From Paulinella micropora (taxonomy: Eukaryota > Cercozoa > Imbricatea > Euglyphida > Paulinellidae): 64,000 nucleotides of DNA. Position numbers and translations under genes: made by a program. Positions 60,899 through 64,000 of the stretch are shown here, piece after piece. Position 1 is the stretch's first letter. The number at the start of each line of letters is the position of its first letter. The notes beneath the pieces were generated by a model. That model did not search any database and was not told where the DNA came from. It saw nothing but the letters and a program-made list of their open reading frames with translations. The stretch lies in assembly GCA_019918135.1 (NCBI GenBank), contig WBZZ01007033.1, positions 157,001-221,000 on the forward strand, written 5' to 3'.

Positions 60899-63178
60899 CT
60901 AGTCATTCCAGGGGTCCAGCGTAAAAAGCTCGTCACTAGGCCGGCTGGCACAGTCGTCAAGAGCTGTCTTCTTCTTGGTAGTCTTTTTTCTAGCTACAAA
61001 CCAGGCCAGGAGGCACAGAGCAAGTAACAGGCACACGCCCAGAATCTCCAGGCCGCGCCGCCGCCGCGGCGCCTGTGCCGCCTGTTGTAGCAATTGGCTG
61101 GCGTCGCGCGCCAGGAACACCCTGCGACGGGCGCTGGCGGCGGCGTTCGTCGCCAGCATCCGTCGCCGGCGGGGTAGTTGCAACGCAAGGTCTACGCGCA
61201 GCACTAGCCAGAGCGTAGAGTTCGGCCATCGCCAGCTGATGTTAACAAAGGGATCGTCCAAACAAAAGTGTGTGCAGGCAACGGACGGTTGCGTGTCGTT
61301 GACCCACCCGGCCGCCGAGGCCAGCAGAACGGCGGGGTCGCCGACATTATCCTCGCAGACCTGCAGCCAGAACTGCGCGGGCGTGAGTTGATAAGCGCTG
61401 TCGGAACGTGCCAGCCAACAGGTACGCCCGAACAGGTTATTTGGGCCTAGTGCTACTAGGGTCTGGGGCAGCTGGGCTGGCGCACAGCCAGAAACGTTGC
61501 CATCAGCAAGCGAGAGAGACAAGTTAGCCTCGTTCAGCCAGACCAGCAAGCACCAGTTCTGGGGTTGGAAGGCAAATTCCACGTTGGCCGTACCGCTCTC
61601 GGTGCTGTTCTGGTTATCGTAACCCAGCGAATAGCGCAGGGTCGAGGCCCCGCCCGCACAGGCCAGGAGCCTGGCGTGGCTGGACCAGCGCTGGGCGCAA
61701 CTGGCGACGTCGGGCCGGCACAGCCCTACAGTTGCTAGATCTCCCCTGCCCCAGAAGAGCCCATCGCCCGGCGCTGGATCCGGCCAGGGCCAGAGAGAAG
61801 TGTGGAAGCCGGTGAGAAATTCTATCGTGCTCCAGATCTCGTTGCTTGCAATGTCTACCCCCCAAGATGTAGTTAAGGCATCGGCCCCGGTTGCGGTGTA
61901 GTTGAGGGCCGACAACGGTATGTCAATGGTGAGGGAAGCCTCGTTGGTACAGCTCGAACGTAGCAGCAGCACGAGCGCACCACAGTCCCTACAACTGCAA
62001 GTCAGGCCTATCGTTGCTTGCCAGACAGTGCCGAAAAAACAACGAGTCGGTTCCGAGCTTTGGATAGCTACGGTGCTGTTGTTGGTGTAATTAGTTGGTT
62101 GCACCAGAACTGCGTTCAGCGTACCCCAGGGCTGGGGCACCGACACTAAGAGCCGCAGGGAGACGAAGGGGGCTGCTATCCGCACGCTCGTACTCTCCAG
62201 CCACGGCGAGGGCCAGGCCGCGTTGGGCAGGGTTTCGTCGGCGGGCCCCGGCACGGGGCCGCACTGGCTGCTGTTGTAACCGTCAACGGGCGCTGTGCAA
62301 ACAGCAGGGATTGCGGACGGGGACACCGAAAGTGAAGTTGCCACCGAAATTGAAGTGGACACCGAAGGCGAGGTGGACACAGGAGGAGGGGAGGTGGACA
62401 CCGAAATTGAAGTGGACACAGGAGGAGGGGAGGTGGACACCGAAGTCGAAGTGGACACAGGAGGGGAGGTGGACACCGAAATTGAAGTGGACACAGGAGG
62501 AGGGGAGGTGGACACCGAAGGCGAGGTGGACACCGAAGTCGAGGTGGACACAGGAGGCGAGGTGGACACCGAAGGCGAGGTGGACACAGGAGGGGAGGTG
62601 GACACCGAAGTCGAAGTGGACACAGGAAGAGGGGAGGTGGACACCAAAGTCGAAGTGGACATAGGAAGAGGGGAGGTGGACACCAAAGTCGAGGTGGACA
62701 TAGGAAGAGGGGAGGTGGACACCAAAGTCGAGGTGGACACCGAAGTCGAAGTGGACACAGGAGGGGAGGTGGACACCGAAGTCGAAGTGGACACCGAAGT
62801 CGAAGTGGACACAGGAGGGGAGGTGGACACCGAAGTCGAAGTGGACACCGAAGTCGAAGTGGACACAGGAGGGGAGGTGGACACCGAAGTCGAAGTGGAC
62901 ACAGGAGGGGAGGTGGACACCGAAGGTGAGGCCCGCGCCGAAAGTGACGTGGACACCGAAGGTGAGGCCCGCGCCGAAGGCGTAGCCGGCGGGGACGCAG
63001 ACCAAGTAGTTTGCAGGGGCGCGGGCGATGCAAACCCCGGCCTGTAAAGTTTGCTACTCTGGTATCGTAAACGTACCGCGCATGCAAACGTGCACGGACA
63101 GAAGGCACACACCCGTGTTGCTAGTAACCAGAGCGCAAAGGAGATTCTCCAGAACCAAGTAAAGCGTAGCTTAGACAT
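60899..63178 (-). CDS. Mucin-like type I membrane glycoprotein
   Basis: From the ATG at 63178: MSKLRFTWFWRISFALWLLA, a signal peptide with a basic start. Residues about 55-290 are a Ser/Thr/Pro/Val repeat domain (STSPPVSTSTSVSTS type), a probable O-glycosylated stalk. A Cys-containing ectodomain follows, with many N-x-S/T sites (NYTNNST, LNYTATG, ANLSLSL, DNVSG-like, VNISW). Near the end come ILGVCLLLALCLLAWFV (transmembrane), a KKTTKKK stop-transfer and a short acidic tail. It looks like a virion spike or host-cell binding protein. The open frame reaches 63307, but the extra leader is not needed. It looks whole (759 residues). Confidence 0.75.
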   Translation of the reverse strand: MSKLRFTWFWRISFALWLLATRVCAFCPCTFACAVRLRYQSSKLYRPGFASPAPLQTTWSASPPATPSARASPSVSTSLSARASPSVSTSPPVSTSTSVSTSPPVSTSTSVSTSTSVSTSPPVSTSTSVSTSTSVSTSPPVSTSTSVSTSTLVSTSPLPMSTSTLVSTSPLPMSTSTLVSTSPLPVSTSTSVSTSPPVSTSPSVSTSPPVSTSTSVSTSPSVSTSPPPVSTSISVSTSPPVSTSTSVSTSPPPVSTSISVSTSPPPVSTSPSVSTSISVATSLSVSPSAIPAVCTAPVDGYNSSQCGPVPGPADETLPNAAWPSPWLESTSVRIAAPFVSLRLLVSVPQPWGTLNAVLVQPTNYTNNSTVAIQSSEPTRCFFGTVWQATIGLTCSCRDCGALVLLLRSSCTNEASLTIDIPLSALNYTATGADALTTSWGVDIASNEIWSTIEFLTGFHTSLWPWPDPAPGDGLFWGRGDLATVGLCRPDVASCAQRWSSHARLLACAGGASTLRYSLGYDNQNSTESGTANVEFAFQPQNWCLLVWLNEANLSLSLADGNVSGCAPAQLPQTLVALGPNNLFGRTCWLARSDSAYQLTPAQFWLQVCEDNVGDPAVLLASAAGWVNDTQPSVACTHFCLDDPFVNISWRWPNSTLWLVLRVDLALQLPRRRRMLATNAAASARRRVFLARDASQLLQQAAQAPRRRRGLEILGVCLLLALCLLAWFVARKKTTKKKTALDDCASRPSDELFTLDPWND
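62318..62995. repeat. Tandem repeats encoding the mucin-like domain
   Basis: About 680 bases of GAGGTGGACACCGAAG and GAGGTGGACACAGGAGGGG units in mixed order, each reading as Ser/Thr/Pro/Val on the minus strand. Unit length varies by multiples of three, so copy number can change without upsetting the frame. Confidence 0.9.
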
Positions 63179-63765
63179 TACCAAGCCCTTTGCGTGTAAA
63201 GCATAACACCAGAGCAGGGAACGAGTCTTTCGGAGGGTGGAGGAGAAAGGGTTTTGTGTCGGATTCCCAAGAAAAAGAAAGGCCAGGGACCGAGAAAAGA
63301 TAATCAAGAAATAGCAGGCAACACTTGAGAGGCTAAGATTGCCCCCCCCCTGACTACAATTTGTTTGCCTTTAATCTTTTTGGTCTCATTGTTCTTTACT
63401 GTGCACAAAGACAGATTTTGCTTGTCGGTTTCGGTAACATTCTTTACCGTTTGTGCTCTCCTAGAGCCCTCCCGCGCAAACAACTTCTTTTTTTCACCAA
63501 CCTTCCTCCCCTCCCCCCCCCCTCTCACTCCCTCCCTTTGTCTTGCTCCGCTGCTAAAACTTTGTGCGAGAGAGAGCAAAAGGGAATAGCAACCCCCCCC
63601 CCCCTTTACCGAAACCTCGTACATCTGATCCTGACAAGGCCGGGGAGGAAGGAAAGCGAGAGAGAGAGTGGGCATCCTTGGCCAACCACTACGCCGCCGC
63701 TCCACGAAAGATTTCTTGCCCCTCTTTTGTCTCGCTTGTGCGGATTTCACAGCAAGGTGTTTGTT
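63179..63765. other. Intergenic region, no gene seen
   Basis: It contains C runs near 63510 and 63593, a GAGAGAGAG stretch, and T-rich DNA. Frames on either strand are driven by homopolymers. It separates two minus-strand genes. Confidence 0.4.
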
Positions 63766-64000
63766 TCAATCGTCGGAGTCTTCATCGAGGGTATCGGCAG
63801 TGATAAAGCTCTGCAAGTTCGGGAAGCTAATAGGGGCAGGGTAGTCCGGCTGCGTGTGTCTGGTGCCTTGCGCAACTGTCGGTCGCTCCTCTCGTTGTAA
63901 CCACAGAAAGAAAGCAGCCTCCGATAGAGCGGCTAGCGCAAGGCACCATACAAGCCGTTCGGTATACCAGACAAAACCAGTAACACAAGAGCTTGCAAGC
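63766..64000 (-). CDS. C-terminal part of a membrane protein (runs off right edge)
   Basis: The minus strand is open from the window edge to the stop at 63766-63768. The visible 77 residues include a hydrophobic helix (LVWCLALAALSEAAFFLWLQ) and a cytoplasmic-like tail with RHTQPDYPAPISFPNLQSFI, ending in the acidic TLDEDSDD. The PxxY-type and acidic tail signals are typical of short cytoplasmic tails of membrane proteins. Partial; family unknown. Confidence 0.6.
   Translation of the reverse strand, partial: LASSCVTGFVWYTERLVWCLALAALSEAAFFLWLQREERPTVAQGTRHTQPDYPAPISFPNLQSFITADTLDEDSDD

Noticed and set aside
62095-63108. Asp/Glu/Val- and Cys/Pro-rich frames over the mucin repeats
   Set aside because: Other phases of the same tandem repeat; only the minus frame joins a signal peptide and a transmembrane helix.

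Overview
The window looks like nuclear DNA of a unicellular eukaryote that has taken up several kinds of foreign DNA. Two signals point to a eukaryotic chromosome: 19 CCCTAA telomere units at 8674-8798, and pieces of Ty3/gypsy and Ty1/copia retrotransposons. TTAGGG-type telomeres occur in opisthokonts and several other protists. A holozoan such as an ichthyosporean with endogenous giant-virus DNA would fit, but that is inference and cannot be settled from this window. No clear host housekeeping gene, rRNA or tRNA was recognised.

Three sequence classes are layered. (1) GC-rich, mostly intronless, densely packed genes with poly-G/poly-C intergenic tracts fill 1-8672, 28.3-34.0 kb and 41.3-64.0 kb. 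The products (MYND finger, HNH protein, F-box, kelch, LRR and DUF285 proteins, FkbM methyltransferase, isochorismatase, D5-like SF3 helicase, mucin-like membrane glycoprotein) resemble a nucleocytoplasmic large DNA virus, so I read this as an endogenous giant virus. Some genes look whole and others are broken. (2) An AT-rich Polinton-like virus (PLV) lies at about 8.8-19.6 kb. It carries protein-primed DNA polymerase, double jelly-roll capsid, penton-like protein, adenain-like protease, packaging ATPase and an S74 fibre domain. (3) A gypsy pol region (about 19.6-24.3 kb) abuts the PLV fibre gene, and head-to-head copia pieces lie at 25.9-28.2 kb.

About 7.2 kb spanning the PLV/gypsy junction (13882-21121) occurs again, almost identical and in the same orientation, at 34069-41279. 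Its right end is joined to an apparently identical 653-bp copy of part of the gene at 29.0-30.1 kb. The PLV/gypsy junction is therefore older than the duplication, and the duplication is recent.

Within the giant-virus DNA a module is repeated at 3.7-8.7 kb and 49.5-56.5 kb. It consists of a dispersed GC-rich repeat, an F-box gene, a CA-rich block, CATTGG mini-repeats, a GT-rich block, a zinc-ribbon-like gene and a kelch gene. The long CA and GT blocks are mutually complementary and could pair. The right end (56.8-64.0 kb) carries a secreted DUF285-type protein, a large unrecognised gene, a mucin-like type I membrane glycoprotein and the tail of another membrane protein.

All viral and retroelement copies are treated as fossils: families, parts and approximate numbers of breaks are given, but not individual lesions.
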